Of a stretch of DNA of 64,000 nucleotides, positions 25,071 to 36,740 are shown piece after piece. The translations under genes and the position numbers were made by a program. The notes under the pieces are model-generated. The model did not search any database. It saw only the letters and a list, made by a program, of their open reading frames with translations, and was not told where the DNA came from. Source of the DNA: Platerodrilus igneus (taxonomy: Eukaryota > Arthropoda > Insecta > Coleoptera > Lycidae); contig JARFIW010001087.1 in NCBI GenBank assembly GCA_036346225.1, positions 1,612,001 to 1,676,000 of the forward strand, in the 5' to 3' direction. The stretch's first letter is position 1; each line of letters opens with the position of its first letter.

Positions 25071-26851
25071 AGGGTGATTCAGAACAAAGTATCGTAAATT
25101 GGGGAATATTTAGATCTTGACGAGTTATCAATAAAAGTTAGATAACAGTTTTCTGTAAACACATCCGTTTCCATTATACAGAGTGATAAAGTGATATTGA
25201 AAAATACAAGTTTTTTAGAATATTTTCATTTAGGGTAGAGACTTTAACTTGAAAATAGGTACACGTCAGTTGTTTACTAATATGAATTATTATACTTCAT
25301 TTCGACAAAATAGGATAATCCATTGGCGTATAATAAGGGTGTTACTAAACAACGTTGACTTATACTTTTTGCACAACCTGTATTTCATAAAAATTAAAAC
25401 TCATAATTATTCCTCATACAATTTGCCCCAAAAAGCGTACTCTTGTTTAATCTTTGTATAGCTTTCTATTTTTGAGCTATTTTAAATTAATGCATGAAAA
25501 CACGTATTATTAATTCTTTCCAAAATACAAAGGTTTATTTTATGAATTCGAAACTGGAATTTGTGATAAATCAAATACAATTAGTAAAAAACCCATTTAA
25601 TAAACTTGTCAGTGTTTGCAAACTGAAGTATATTTTACTCTACAAGCTAAGATTTACTTACCGAGCCGCTGTAAGCTACAGAATAGAAATTAACCCAAAT
25701 TGTTCATTATTTAAATAAATGTTCAAAGCGACGTCCTCCTGAATACATTTTGAGCTCGTTTCTTAATTTGGTGACTAGGTTTTTGAAGAATAAACCTAGA
25801 ATTGGCTAAGTCTTTAAAAGCATATTCCATCCTCTCTCTTAACTCATGAACAGTATTAATAGGTTAAGAATAAATTTTTTCTTTAAAATACCCCAATTAC
25901 CAATGTCCATAGGATTTAACTCAGGGGACCGAGGTGGCCAATTAATCGGAGCATTTACTCCACGTCCAATCCACATGGCAGGAAAATTATTATTTAACCA
26001 CTCCCTAGCACTTAATACAAAATGAGGTGTTGCCCCGTCATGTATGAACCACAGGTTAAGTCCTCGATCACATGGAACGTCTTCAAATAAATATATTAAA
26101 TGTTCTTACTAAAAAGCTGTATATCGCTCATCAGTTAAATTTTCTTCCAAAATAAATGATCCTCTCAGCTGATTGTGCATTATTCAAGCCCAAACATTTA
26201 TTTTAAATGTATGCTGAAAACTGCTGGTTTTCGTGGATTGTGGATTTTTATCCGACCATGCATGCTCATGCATGTTAAATATGCCATTTCTGCTAAAAGT
26301 TGCTTCATCAGTAAAAAAAATGAAGTTAACAAATTCACTATCTCTTCTAATTTGTCTTAGCAGCCAGTCACAAATCTCGACTCTAGGTTGGTAGTCGATT
26401 TCTAAAAGATTCTGAACTTGTTTCAGGTGACAGATATACAGCTGTTGATCTTTTAGATTTCTTTAACATGTTACCTGAGAAACTCCCATTTGCAGCGAAT
26501 TCTGGTACTTATTCCTGTGTTTTCCTTTACTAAATTTAAAACATTTTCTTCATTTCATAATGGGCGTTTTACTCTTTCACTTCCACGATGTTGAGCAGCA
26601 GGTAAAAAGCTCCAGTTTTCCTTATCCGTCTATCTACTGCCAGAAAAGTATTGGGAACAATGCGTTCTGGATATTTCTCTGCATACCTTCTTACAGATTT
26701 TTTGGAATTGCCTTGGCATTTTCCTAGTACCAAATCACCCTGTACAATGGAAACAGGTGGGTTTATAGGAAACTGTTATCTAACTTTTTTTGATAACTCG
26801 TCAAGATTTATATATTCCCCAATTTACGGTACTTTATTCTGAAAAAAACCC
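25071..26851 (-). mobile_element. mariner-superfamily DNA transposon, inactive
   Basis: Terminal inverted repeats of at least 110 bp are visible. The left one, 25,078-25,190, starts GATTCAGAACAAAGTA. The right one, 26,733-26,842, reads the reverse complement with a few differences. CAGGGTG at the left end is preceded by TA, the expected target. The minus strand between them encodes an IS630/Tc1/mariner transposase with breaks. The element is about 1.8 kb. The same outer words (ACAGGGTGATT) recur at the inner edge of each repeat. Confidence 0.85.
25850..26660 (-). pseudogene. mariner-type transposase relic
   Basis: On the minus strand 26,060-25,880 reads without interruption through FIHDGATPHFVL, FPAMWIGRG and NWPPRSPELNPMD. 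These are the last two catalytic blocks of a mariner-superfamily transposase. By my count 43 residues lie between the two Asp residues. This is longer than the DD34D spacing of classical mariner and close to the DD41D group, which shares the WIGRG signature. Earlier parts of the protein are scattered over 26,060-26,660 with frameshifts and stops, and I did not place the first catalytic Asp securely. The enzyme would have cut and pasted the element; this copy cannot. Confidence 0.8.
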
Positions 26852-27359
26852 GTATATAAATATCTAAATAAGACATTAAGCACATAAGAGTACGTAGAAT
26901 AGCACTAGGCATTATTTAAATTATCAAATGCACTTGGACAAGTTCCATGCTTATACAATTGCCTCTCAAAACATTAGAATCTAAGCAATATTTTCAGTCA
27001 CCAAGAGGTAAGTTAAATCGAAATAGTTGAGAATCATGAATTATACATTCACTTGATGAAACCTTAGGAGATTGACAATCCTTAATATCAAAGTTGTATT
27101 CAAGGGAGAGGGAGTCCTGGTAGCCCAGACCTCTCCCACAAATCGACAATTCAAGGATTCCATTTTTTAAATATACTATAACTTGCTGCCAAAATATTCA
27201 ATAAGTATACAGGTTATAATTTTAGAATTATTAAAATTTTAAAGTTAATAGAGCATACATAAATACATAGTAATTAGGTATGATTTGTTTGCAAAACCCA
27301 TCGGGGAAAATACCAGGTCTGGGGAACTCTTATTCTAGAGGCTCTTAGCAGACTATGTA
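26852..27359. other. No gene seen
   Basis: AT-rich, no supported frame and no recognised repeat. Confidence 0.4.
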
Positions 27360-27895
27360 AAATTAGTTTTAGTTTATTAATCGTTACCTTTTTACATTGT
27401 ATCATTTATGATTTATGGTGTGTTGTTGAAGTTTTATTTACATTTCAAGTTTTGAATATTTAGGTAAAATATTATACTGTAACCATTGATACTACATTAT
27501 TAAGAAGATGTTTGTTATAGTACATTCTAAATAACTTTAGGATGACGTCAAATATAGTAATAAATTATTGGCAACTGTATACAGATAAAACCTAGAATTG
27601 CGCATGATGGATTCTGTCATTTAACATAAATTAGTTTTAGTTTATTAATCGTTACCTTTTTACATTGTATCATTTATGATTTATGGTGTGTTGTTGAAGT
27701 TTTATTTACATTTCAAGTTTTGAATATTTAGGTAAAATATTATACTGTAACCATTGATACTACATTATTAAGAAGATGTTTGTTATAGTACATTCTAAAT
27801 AACTTTAGGATGACGTCAAATATAGTAATAAATTATTGGCAACTGTATACAGATAAAACCTAGAATTGCGCATGATGGATTCTGTCATTTAACAT
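27360..27895. repeat. Perfect tandem duplication, 268 bp x 2
   Basis: Bases 27,360-27,627 are repeated at 27,628-27,895 with no difference that I could find. Each copy contains AACTTTAGGATGACGTCA. The reverse complement of that word occurs once more at about 28,022-28,039, so the duplicated unit may be one arm of a small inverted-repeat element. Identity between copies means either a very recent duplication or an assembly artefact. Confidence 0.95.
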
Positions 27896-28609
27896 AATAA
27901 AGGTAGGCAGTTCTGTACGGTGTTGCCACCAATTCTTCGTGCCAATGGAAATATTCTTATATCTTTCATTAAATATATTATAAGATAAACTAACATTGGC
28001 AATGTAGCGTTTCATTCAGTTGTGACGTCATCCTAAAGTTAAAGCAAATGGACTATAGTTCCGATATTTCAAAGAGCAAAACGCTTCCTTCACTTAACAA
28101 AAGCGCAGCACAACAAAATCGAAGGTTATTTATTATTTTAGTTATTGTGACTGAGAATGCCAGTAGCCAGAAAGTACTGCCAAAACTTGCCGAATTGCTA
28201 TAAATACCTCGTGCATAATGAAATAGTTAAGGTTTTGGTCTCCAACTCAATGGCAGGTTTGTACTTTATATTAAAGTTTTAACTATTTTAAAACCACAAA
28301 TTAATTAAGGCATAAAGTATGCTTTTTTTGGTTCCTTACACGCATTTGTTATTTTTGCTTGATTATTTCAAATTCAGTTCACGTTTACTAGAGTAGAGCA
28401 GCAATCAAGTATAGAATTTTAAATTTTATTTAGCGCCATAAAATATGAATAAACGACATACTGCAATGCTATTTGATTTTAATTTTAAAACATCAAAAAA
28501 CGATTAGCGTGATGAAGGCCAAGATAAGGCAGGACGCTCTCATTCAGATAATGCTCGGTTAAAAAACCTGGCATCTGTAAAAGAAATTGCTGTTGTTAGT
28601 ATTGCTTTT
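27896..28609. other. No gene seen; one inverted word
   Basis: TGACGTCATCCTAAAGTT near 28,022 is the inverse of a word inside both 268-bp copies. No coding frame is supported. Confidence 0.4.
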
Positions 28610-30976
28610 TCCAGGCGAATAACAATTTGGATATAGGATATTATCCGAATGACAGCAAAATTAACAGTTTATTAAAACATAAACTTCCTGGAAAATACTT
28701 GATCCCAGAAGGTAACTAATCAATTGCTGCGGTTAAACACAGTAAGAGATACATTTCATGCTGATTTTTAGTTTCTAATTAACGTTCACTTTCAGGAAAT
28801 ACAATTTTAAAGTTTCAGAGATCATGGTTGGCTAGATTTCCTTAGCTAACCTATACAGAGCAGCATGGTCACGGAGCGCTTTGTAAATACTGTGTGCTCC
28901 TTTCAAACGAATTTGTGGGTAAAGGTGAGGCACAGAAAACAGGTGCCTTAGTAAGAAAATCTCTTTGTGCTTATAAAAACGCAATAGAAGAATTTAAGGG
29001 ACCATGAAAAAATTAAATGTTATATTAAGCGCGCCGACTTTGCCTATAACTTTTGTACAATGTTATCCAAATCACGAGGTGATATGGAATCGAAACTTAA
29101 CAAAATTAAAGCGATCAGGCGGGGAAAATCTCTAGAAACTAAAACTTATTATAGAAACTATAGTTCCTTGTGTGCGACAAGAACATCCCTTGCGTGGAAC
29201 CTCAGACTGTGGATTAATAGGTCTTAATAGTCCAGTGTTGCATAATGAGGGTGCATTTTGGGTTCTTCTTCTTTCGTGTTATTTCTGGTGATCGAGTATT
29301 ACACAGACATTTAAAAAATTCTGCAAGTAATGCAACATACCTTAGCCCTCAAATACAGAATTGCACAACTTTGCTATGTGACAAAATAATTCAGGACAAG
29401 CTCCTAAACCAAATCAATAATTCTCAAGTATTTCCTATTTTAGCCGATAAAACTTCTGATGTTTTAAGAACAGAACAATTATCACTTTACGTGTCGTGAC
29501 GTACTTGAATGAAAATCTATCAATACTAGAGGATTTTTTGGAAGCTAGTTTAGTAAAAGGGACAACCGGTAACGATTTGACTGCGGTTCTAATTGTTTCG
29601 TTGAGAACATTAGGAATCAATATGAATTATCTTGTTGGACAAGGCTGCGGCCATCTCAGGCAGTTTTAAAGAAGTAAAATCAATTATTAAAAGAGAGTAC
29701 CCGGCAAGTCTTATGTGTGCATTGTAGTGCTCACTCATTACATTTAGCAATAGCTCGACCTCGTCAAAATCAATATAATAGAAATTGTATAAAAACAGTT
29801 AAGTCTGTCGGAAACTTTTTTAGAAATTCGGCTAAAAGAACTGAAATTTTTAAAACAAATCTAAGAAAATCTTTTCCAAATTCTAAATGGCAAAAGCTCA
29901 CCGCTATGTGTGCAACTAGGTGAGTTGAAAACAATAACAGTCTTTTACGTTTCAGATAAGTATATCGACCAATCGTGGACTCACATGAAAAAACTACCGA
30001 AGTCCTAGATCTTGAAATCTCTTCAAGGACTACACAATAGTTAAAATGCACAACCACGAGAGAATTTGTCGGCAGTATATGTATTTCTGATTGTATATTT
30101 TCACACACAATAACTCTTTACAAACTTTTGCAAACAGTGGAATGTGATTTCTCTGCGCGCTCGGCTATATTGAGGACGTAAAAAAACTATATTAAGATCT
30201 AGAACAAACATAGATTCGACGTTTACAATAATTTTCTCGGAGTCAAAGCTTCTATTAAAAAATATTGGCTGCTACATAGCTATCCCTAAATTAACGTCAA
30301 AACACAAAAAAGATGTAAATGCAGTTTCTTCAGGTCCAGAACATTATACAGAATATCAGTTGTAATCCCTTTTTTTTTGATGACGCAGATAGATCCACGG
30401 TTTTTAAATCATAAAAATGTAATTAAAGCTTTAAGTTGCATTTTGCCTAAACAATGTGTAAACGTAGAATTTAATGATGTTATTATGGAAGAGTTAGAAA
30501 TATATAAGCAATTTTTTGATGAAGATGCTTTTACTTAGTGAACTAAAAATTTGGAGAACAAAGTGGTGTAATGTGTCAAAAATGAAGATCTTTCAGAAAG
30601 TCTTTCAGACGCAATAAAATTGTGCAACCAGACAATATTTCAAAATATTTACAATTTGATGAAAGCTCTTTTGTATCTCGCCTGTATCTATTGCAACTCT
30701 AGAAAGGACATTCTCGACAACGAAACCGATTAAAAGCTATCCTGAAAATTCAATAAGAAGTAAGAGATTAACTGGACTTTCGTATCAATTTGTTGAAAAT
30801 TTTTTCTGTTCGCCTGTATCTACTGTAACTCCAAAAAATACATTTTCGACAATGAAACGGCATGAAAGCCATCTTGGAAATTCAATGAGAAGATTAATTG
30901 GATTTGCTTTATTGAATATTAAGGAAATTGAAACACAATTGAGGAAGTTTTCAATAGATCTACGCTTGCGTTAAGA
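28610..30976 (+). pseudogene. hAT transposase relic (ZMYM1/DUF4371-like)
   Basis: Plus-strand pieces follow the order of the hAT transposases often annotated as zinc finger MYM-type 1-like. First is DIGYYP and a K.QRSWLARFP segment, then GALCKYCVLLSN from the TTF-type zinc finger (about 28,870). Next are SGDRVLHRHLKNSASNATYLS and the ILADKTSD block with the first acidic residues (29,245-29,499). A GQGCGHLR box follows, where a GYDGA motif would normally supply an Asp, so a key residue is missing. HCSAHSLHLAIA and SKWQKLTAMCATR come after it (29,717-29,923). The hAT dimerisation motif near 30,700 appears a second time near 30,830. Many stops and frameshifts are present. No terminal repeats were found. 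Confidence 0.85.
30690..30976 (+). repeat. Duplicated hAT dimerisation segment
   Basis: The sequence encoding the PVS.AT.ERTFSTTK.IKSYPENSIRS-type block (about 30,675-30,780) is followed by a second diverged copy (about 30,805-30,960). The second copy ends GFALLNIKEIE. An intact hAT transposase has one such block, so this is a local duplication or a merger of two insertions. Confidence 0.6.
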
Positions 30977-31220
30977 AGACAATTTTATTTTATAGTATAT
31001 TATTTTTGTATTCTACGTTCCTTAATAGTGTCCCAAATTATGCACCTTCAATACCTTCGTAAAAATTAATCTGCCTCTAGTAAAGATATATATTTATGGT
31101 TGAAATTTCGAAGTGTATCTTATGTCGAATAGTATTTACCATACTATGTTCCGTAATGCATACGTCTCTTTCTGAGGTAAATTAATCTAGGTTATTTTGT
31201 ATGGACTCCTTCCAAAAAAT

Positions 31221-32182
31221 GTTCTACGTACGCCCCTGCTTAACACATAAATTACCATTAACTTTAAAAGAATTACAGAATTTTAAACCAGAAATACATA
31301 AGCCCAATATGCTATTTTTAAAACCCATACAAATAATGCCATAATTTGTCGGAGGTGAACTGCATGATTCACATGAACTTTTGCGACATTTACTGGAAAC
31401 AGTACTCCTAGAAGATTCTAAAAAGTATCAAGCAGTTATTCTAAAGAATTTGGAACCTAGTCCTAAATCATATCCACTATCAGCTGAAGAAAAAGAATCA
31501 TAAATCCTTATAGACAACAAATATTTGAGCAATTATCACCAATTGAACAAGCTATTCAAAGTGTCTTAGTTAGCACGTTGCAATGTCAAGATTGTGAACA
31601 CATTTCACATCGAGATTGGTTCTTTCTTGGCTTGAGTTCATCAATATCAGAAAAACGAATTACACAGGTACTACGTGAAAAGCAAAAGGTAGATGAAAAT
31701 AGAATACCAAAAAACACATAAAAGAAGCAAAAAACGGGAAGATGAATGGTACATGCAATCTTGTTCTAACCAATTCACGGCATGCCAGTTGATTACTGGA
31801 AATAATAAAGAAGGATGTGATCTATGCAAAAAAAACTGATAGTTCCGATAAATGAACCATTAAGCAAATTCTAGTTTGTCACCCTCCTGCCGTACTAATT
31901 ATATATTTAAAACGGTTTCGGGGCTTCAGATTTCGATCTGCAAATATGAATAACTATGTTTCCTTCTCTATGTTACTTAATTTAACACCATGTCATACAA
32001 AACAATGTCAAAACGTTTCAACATTCAATTTTAATAAAATCAAAATACTATATGCAATATATGGTGTAGTCCTACATAATTGTTCAATTAATGGTGGGCA
32101 CTATGCCGCATATGTAAAAGTGAGAACAACATTAAAAAACCATAGTTATCGTTGGCAAGTATTCTTAAAACGAATTTTGTAG
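31221..32182 (+). pseudogene. USP16/USP45-like ubiquitin hydrolase, truncated relic
   Basis: Three frames in succession match the catalytic domain of ubiquitin-specific peptidases of the USP16/45 group. The first has HDSHELLRHLLETVL and a KKYQAVILK helix (31,340-31,470). The second has SVLVSTLQCQDCEHISHR with a CxxC zinc-binding pair (31,560-31,690). Then come CNLVLTN and a C..LNQFTACQLITGNNKEGCDLC-type zinc knuckle with a second CxxC, broken by frameshifts. The last has CHPPAVLIIYLKRF and GGHYAAYVKVR with the active-site His (31,870-32,125). Stops occur at about 31,350 and 31,501. The Cys-box exon and everything upstream are absent. No introns are needed, so a retrocopy is likely; decayed exons cannot be excluded. 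Confidence 0.75.
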
Positions 32183-33211
32183 TCTTTAGTTTGTGAATTT
32201 ACTGTTAGGCTAGAACTGTAATAATATACAATAATATACAGTAAACCGAAGATTGTGTTTAATTGCTAGTGTAAACGGATGATATTCACTAAGAAACTAA
32301 CTACTTGTAGTCAAAATGAAATACAAAGAGTCGCATTAAACAATAGAATTTAAAACTGAATTTCAATTATTGGGCTTGTATGCATTTCTGCAATATCAAA
32401 GCTATATAATCGGAGTATGTGTAAAGATATCTGCCTTTTTAGCTTCAATAAAACTAATCCTCTTCAACTTAAAAGACGATTACTACTAAAAATGTTTCAA
32501 AAAGCGCTGTTTTTTCGCAATAAGTACAATTTAGTCGGACCATAAATTTCAACTACAATAATCTTCTTTAGAGTATACAAAGCTGTAGAGCTCAATTTAT
32601 TTCTAATGGCTTCTTTGGTTAAAATATCATTGATAAAGGGTGGCATAAATGCGTATGCCTCTTCCACAAGAACTAAGCAAATAGAAGTGATCCATTTTCG
32701 GTAAGCTCTAATTAACATAAACTGATGAGGGTCTGATTGGAAAGGAGTTTAGGGTTCCAGCACTGTTATTGCGGTAAACGTGGCTTTAATTTTGACACCT
32801 ATAGGTTAACAGGTTTACCCTATTTGTTACGTCTGTGTTTATCTAAACTTAGGGATCACCTTCGGTAAGATTTCAATCAATGTATTTTGAAATATCCGTG
32901 TCGTTGACACAAGATTACTGTTGCTGCTTTTCCCTTAGAGCTTTTTAAAGTTCACTTGTCATAAGTTGTTATTTTGTAATCGTGTGTTTAAATTAGATGC
33001 ATCGCTTTGATTGTTGCTTGCTAGATAGTTTAAAGTGTGTGATTATTATAAACTCCATTTTGTTGTTATACTGTCGTCAGTCAACATATAACGTTTGTGG
33101 AACGTTGAAAATTTTTATATTTCTTATTTATACTAATTTTACTATTTATTCAAGTTCACTGGCCTGCTGACTACTTACATCAGTTGAGTTACATAACGAA
33201 ATCCTACTTCT
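32183..33211. other. No gene seen
   Basis: AT-rich with no supported frame. A small palindromic run (CTGTAATAATATACAATAATATACAG) lies near 32,217. Confidence 0.45.
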
Positions 33212-33217
33212 GATATG
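33212..33217. repeat. Target site duplication, left (GATATG)
   Basis: GATATG directly abuts the left end of the 12.46-kb element and is repeated exactly at 45,682-45,687. Confidence 0.9.
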
Positions 33218-33479
33218 AGTAGAGTATAATTGGGGCGACTGCCGCCACATTTCCCCCAGAATCCCACATTTCCCCACACATCTGGACCAAAAAGTTTTCT
33301 TCGACTAACCATTTTTCATCTTTCGAGATAAATATATCTTAATTTTTCACCTTTCCAGATAAATGAGCATCCTCATTTCCTCCCACATCTGAACCAAAAA
33401 GTTTTCTTCGACTAGCCATTTTTTTATCTTTCATCTGAACCAAATAGTTTTCTTTGTCTAGCCATTGCATCTTTCGAGA

Positions 33480-34000
33480 TAAACCTATCTTGTTTGGTAT
33501 CAATTAATATTAGAATTTTCTCAGCTACCCGAATCTTTAGGAATTTTTCAGATATCATCACCCCAAAGGGTGCTACCCCAATTTTAAGATTTCTTACCTG
33601 TAGCGACTTTTGAGCGTTCTTATAAATTTTTTTAGTCATACGATACATCTTGTTAGTCTAAAATTTTATATAGAATCCAAATCTGCAAACAGATTTGAAA
33701 TCGGACCACGCCCTGCAAAGTTACACATATACCCTCTGCGAGATAAATCTTTCTCCACATTTCCACCCACGAGATAAACCTACCTTGTTTGGTATCAATT
33801 AACATTAGATTTTTCTCAGCTACCCGAATCTTTAGGAATTTTTCAGATAGCATCACCCCTCAAGGGACCTACCATGATTTTAAGATTTCTTACCTGTAGC
33901 GACTTTTGATCGTTCTTATAAATTTTTTATACATGCAATACATCTTGTTAGTCTAGAATTTTATGTAGAATCCGAATCTGTAAACAGATTTAAAACAGGA
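33480..34000 (+). repeat. Subterminal repeat units with palindrome, left arm
   Basis: Two units of about 295 bp share TTGTTTGGTATCAATTAA, TTTCTCAGCTACCCGAATC, CTTACCTGTAGCGACTTTTG and an imperfect palindrome of the type AATCTGYAAACAGATT at 33,680-33,695 and 33,975-33,990. The same unit recurs at 44.9-45.4 kb, once internally at about 41.9 kb and three times at 61.9-62.75 kb. Confidence 0.85.
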
Positions 34001-34181
34001 CCACCTCTTACCATTTTACACACACCCTCTAAATTATAACTTTCCTGCAGCTCATATCTAAAGAAAATCTAAAGCCCATTCTTAAAACTTTTATTACAGA
34101 CAATTTTACTAATACAGTTTAAATTTTGTAACCACATTTCTAAATACATATTCACAATTTTTATTTTGAACCTAGAACTTC

Positions 34182-34960
34182 TCATATCGGCTCATACTTA
34201 TTAATATTTATTTCTAAATAGAGCACTTTTTCCAAAGACCAACCGAACCCGCATGTTTCAAATTCCTCTGATTTTGTTCTTATGGTCTCGCTTAAGACCT
34301 TATACATATTCTCCAAATTACTAGAAGACGTTATAACCACATTTTTTGTGTTAAAGGATTTCACATCGGACTTCTCTTCCCTATTTTGGTGTAAACGCCG
34401 TAGAGTTCGCAGTAGACTTTTATTGCTGTATGTTGTATTCTTTTTCATTTATTAATCGAATAAATCGCTCTTTCTGCTTCCAAAGAAACTCAGGCACCCA
34501 ATCGTCGACACTGGCGTTCTTTATGCGATAGCTAGCCATACGGTTGTTAAACGCTGTACTAACCATTTCTACACAATCGTCGCTAGTAGCGGTAACTGAT
34601 GCATTTTATGTCTGTTGCTCCTTAAGTGTGCGGCATACGTAGTCTTTTCCATTTCGAAATCGCATACTTTACACATAATTCGTGGTTGTTTCGTACAAGG
34701 CCCTTTAACAGCTAGCGGGGCTGAACGTTTACGGCTTAATGACATACCGTGCTGTTTTCCTTGTGTCGCTGTAAGTTGCCCATTATCGTAAAAGCGATAC
34801 CGCAAGACCCACAGTTAAGAACTTTGCTGCGGACGGGTGTATAAGCAACCGTGGACGATGTTACGCACGACATTTCTTCTGGTGCCGTTTGAGAGCATTT
34901 TCCAGGTATAGGAAGCACCGCAAGAGTTGCACTCAAAAACGTTTGCAGATACCATTTTAG
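34182..34960 (-). pseudogene. C2H2 zinc-finger / polymerase N-terminal module, left copy (broken)
   Basis: Minus-strand equivalent of the gene at 43,946. Frames 34,936-34,736 and 34,805-34,569 carry the second finger (CGSCGIAF..MGNLQRH) and the third finger (CKVCDFEMEKTTYAAHLRSNRH) in different frames. The first finger is split by indels. Further on, 34,448-34,182 keeps the later conserved block SEEFETCGFGWSLEKVLYLEININKYEP, which the right copy has lost to a one-base deletion. The two arms are therefore broken in different places. Confidence 0.8.
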
Positions 34961-36240
34961 TACAAAACAAAATCCGCACTATAAAACTTGACTTGTAAGC
35001 GAACTAACTTATAACTAAAGAATTTACTCCAGCGTACCTGCTTTATGTACCCTATAGAATGCAAACCGAAGGTTTCCGAAGACACCGAACGAAGTTGAGG
35101 ATTCATCGGGGAACTAAATGACGTCATAATCCTTGCTGCTCGTCCAATACATTTAGCGCCAATGCATGCACCGGTTCGCATCGTCGATGGTGCGAATGCC
35201 GTTAGTAGAAACATCGGAAACGTCTTCCATGTTATACGGATTGCGTGCATATTAAAAATCCAAAGGGTGATAGCACACGCACACAAATTGTGTGCAAGTC
35301 GTGCTAGAAGATGCAGTGCTACTATAACCAAAAACACTTTAAACCATTACTAAGGAAATACCAACTTGCTGTCTACAGGATACTTACTAATAAAGTAATT
35401 TAATTTTAAATAACTTCTACGTCATATTTTAGGTAGGCTTGAATATTTTCCAAATGAATCACCAAGCGAAAGTATATGTTAGCAGTATTAAAATTAACCA
35501 TTAATTTCCCATTTTTACGACCATAGTTAATTATAGATTAAAATTTAATTTGTGCACGTACGAGCTTCTCGTAAACTAACATATTTTATAGCAACAATGC
35601 GCTGTATAATACATGCATACCCTTTCGCCGCGCTACTGCTATTCTTGTAATTGCTAGAAAAGTCACTCTCCTTTTTACTGTTAGCACCGATGCAAGCACC
35701 ATTTTTTTTATACTTTCTATAGCACATCGCGCACTTTTCGTTTGATAATTAAATTTTGCTTCTGTAGGCTTTTACACTTTCGCATAGCGGTCGGTCGCAC
35801 GTAATGATTTCTAGAACCGGTAAGTTTTATCGCCAAATAGAATTAATGCTCGATGTTGTCAACTTCCAATTCCCTCGTAAAGGTAGAAAAACTCAGTCAA
35901 TCATCCTAAACTTAAACTTCGACGCTCCGTTCTGATAATTTACAAACATTTTCAAACGACAAGCCGAGAATTTTAAACCCGAGTCTTTAAGTCGTGATCA
36001 ATTACACATCCGAGCTACGCGTAAACTAACATATTTTGCAACTGTATAATACATGCATACCCTTCTCTGCGCTACTGCTATTCTTGTAGTTGCTTGAAAA
36101 GTCAGCGCCCTTTTTACGTAGGGCCGCTAAAAGCACCATTCCATACTTTCTTTATAAGTGTAGCACATCGCACTTTGTCGGATAATTAAATTTTTGTTTA
36201 TGTAGGCCTTTACACTTTCGCTTATTTAAACATCTAATAC
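34961..36240 (-). other. Left arm: leader of zinc-finger gene and duplicated small module
   Basis: This stretch mirrors 42,640-43,945. It holds the presumed promoter/leader of the zinc-finger gene (34,961-35,340) and two direct copies, about 455 bp apart, of a small Lys/Cys-rich frame beginning near MCYRKYKK (35,727-35,545 and a decayed copy around 36,200-36,000). Long frames antisense to or inside the leader show no conserved motif and are not called. Confidence 0.45.
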
Positions 36241-36740
36241 AATTGATTAACCACTTTCGATTATTCTAACGGAACCACCATACATCACCGCACCGTTCTT
36301 TGAATCCAACGATCCTATGGGCTTCCCTAACACCTGACGTATCTTTCCTACTATTTGTTAAACAAAACCACGGTCACCATTGTGAACGTAAACAGATGTT
36401 TGTGGATGTGTACGAGTATGTAACCATTACATTAACCAGTCTAAGCTAATTTCAGCGAACACTATTTTCTAAACCACAATTAATAACGTCTTTAAGGTCA
36501 TTTCACCTTACCCAATGACTGGTGCTCGTACTGGAAACTTTAATTTTTATTGGAGAATTTTCTCCCGCACGCATGATGCTTACCTTACGATTATCTATTG
36601 TAAACCCGGTTTACTAACTCAACTCTGAAACCCTTTAATCTTTAACGACATTCGCCCTTACATGACTTAGCTATTCCACAAATTCAAACGGCCAATTAAT
36701 CGCTTTTCCACAACTTTTTTGACAATGTTTATGCATTATT

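Larger units (their letters stand above)
33218..36740 (+). repeat. Left terminal inverted repeat (about 3.5 kb)
   Basis: Matches the reverse complement of about 42,000-45,681. The outer 3 kb is closely similar with scattered single-base and short indels. The inner 0.5 kb is more diverged, and the inner limit near 36,740 is approximate. The arm contains two 295-bp subterminal repeats, a broken zinc-finger gene, and two copies of a small basic-protein module (35,545-35,780 and 36,000-36,235). Confidence 0.9.

Noticed and set aside
34957..35337. 126-codon minus frame in the left arm
   Set aside because: It covers the presumed leader of the zinc-finger gene, and its equivalent in the right arm is broken by indels. 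No motif.
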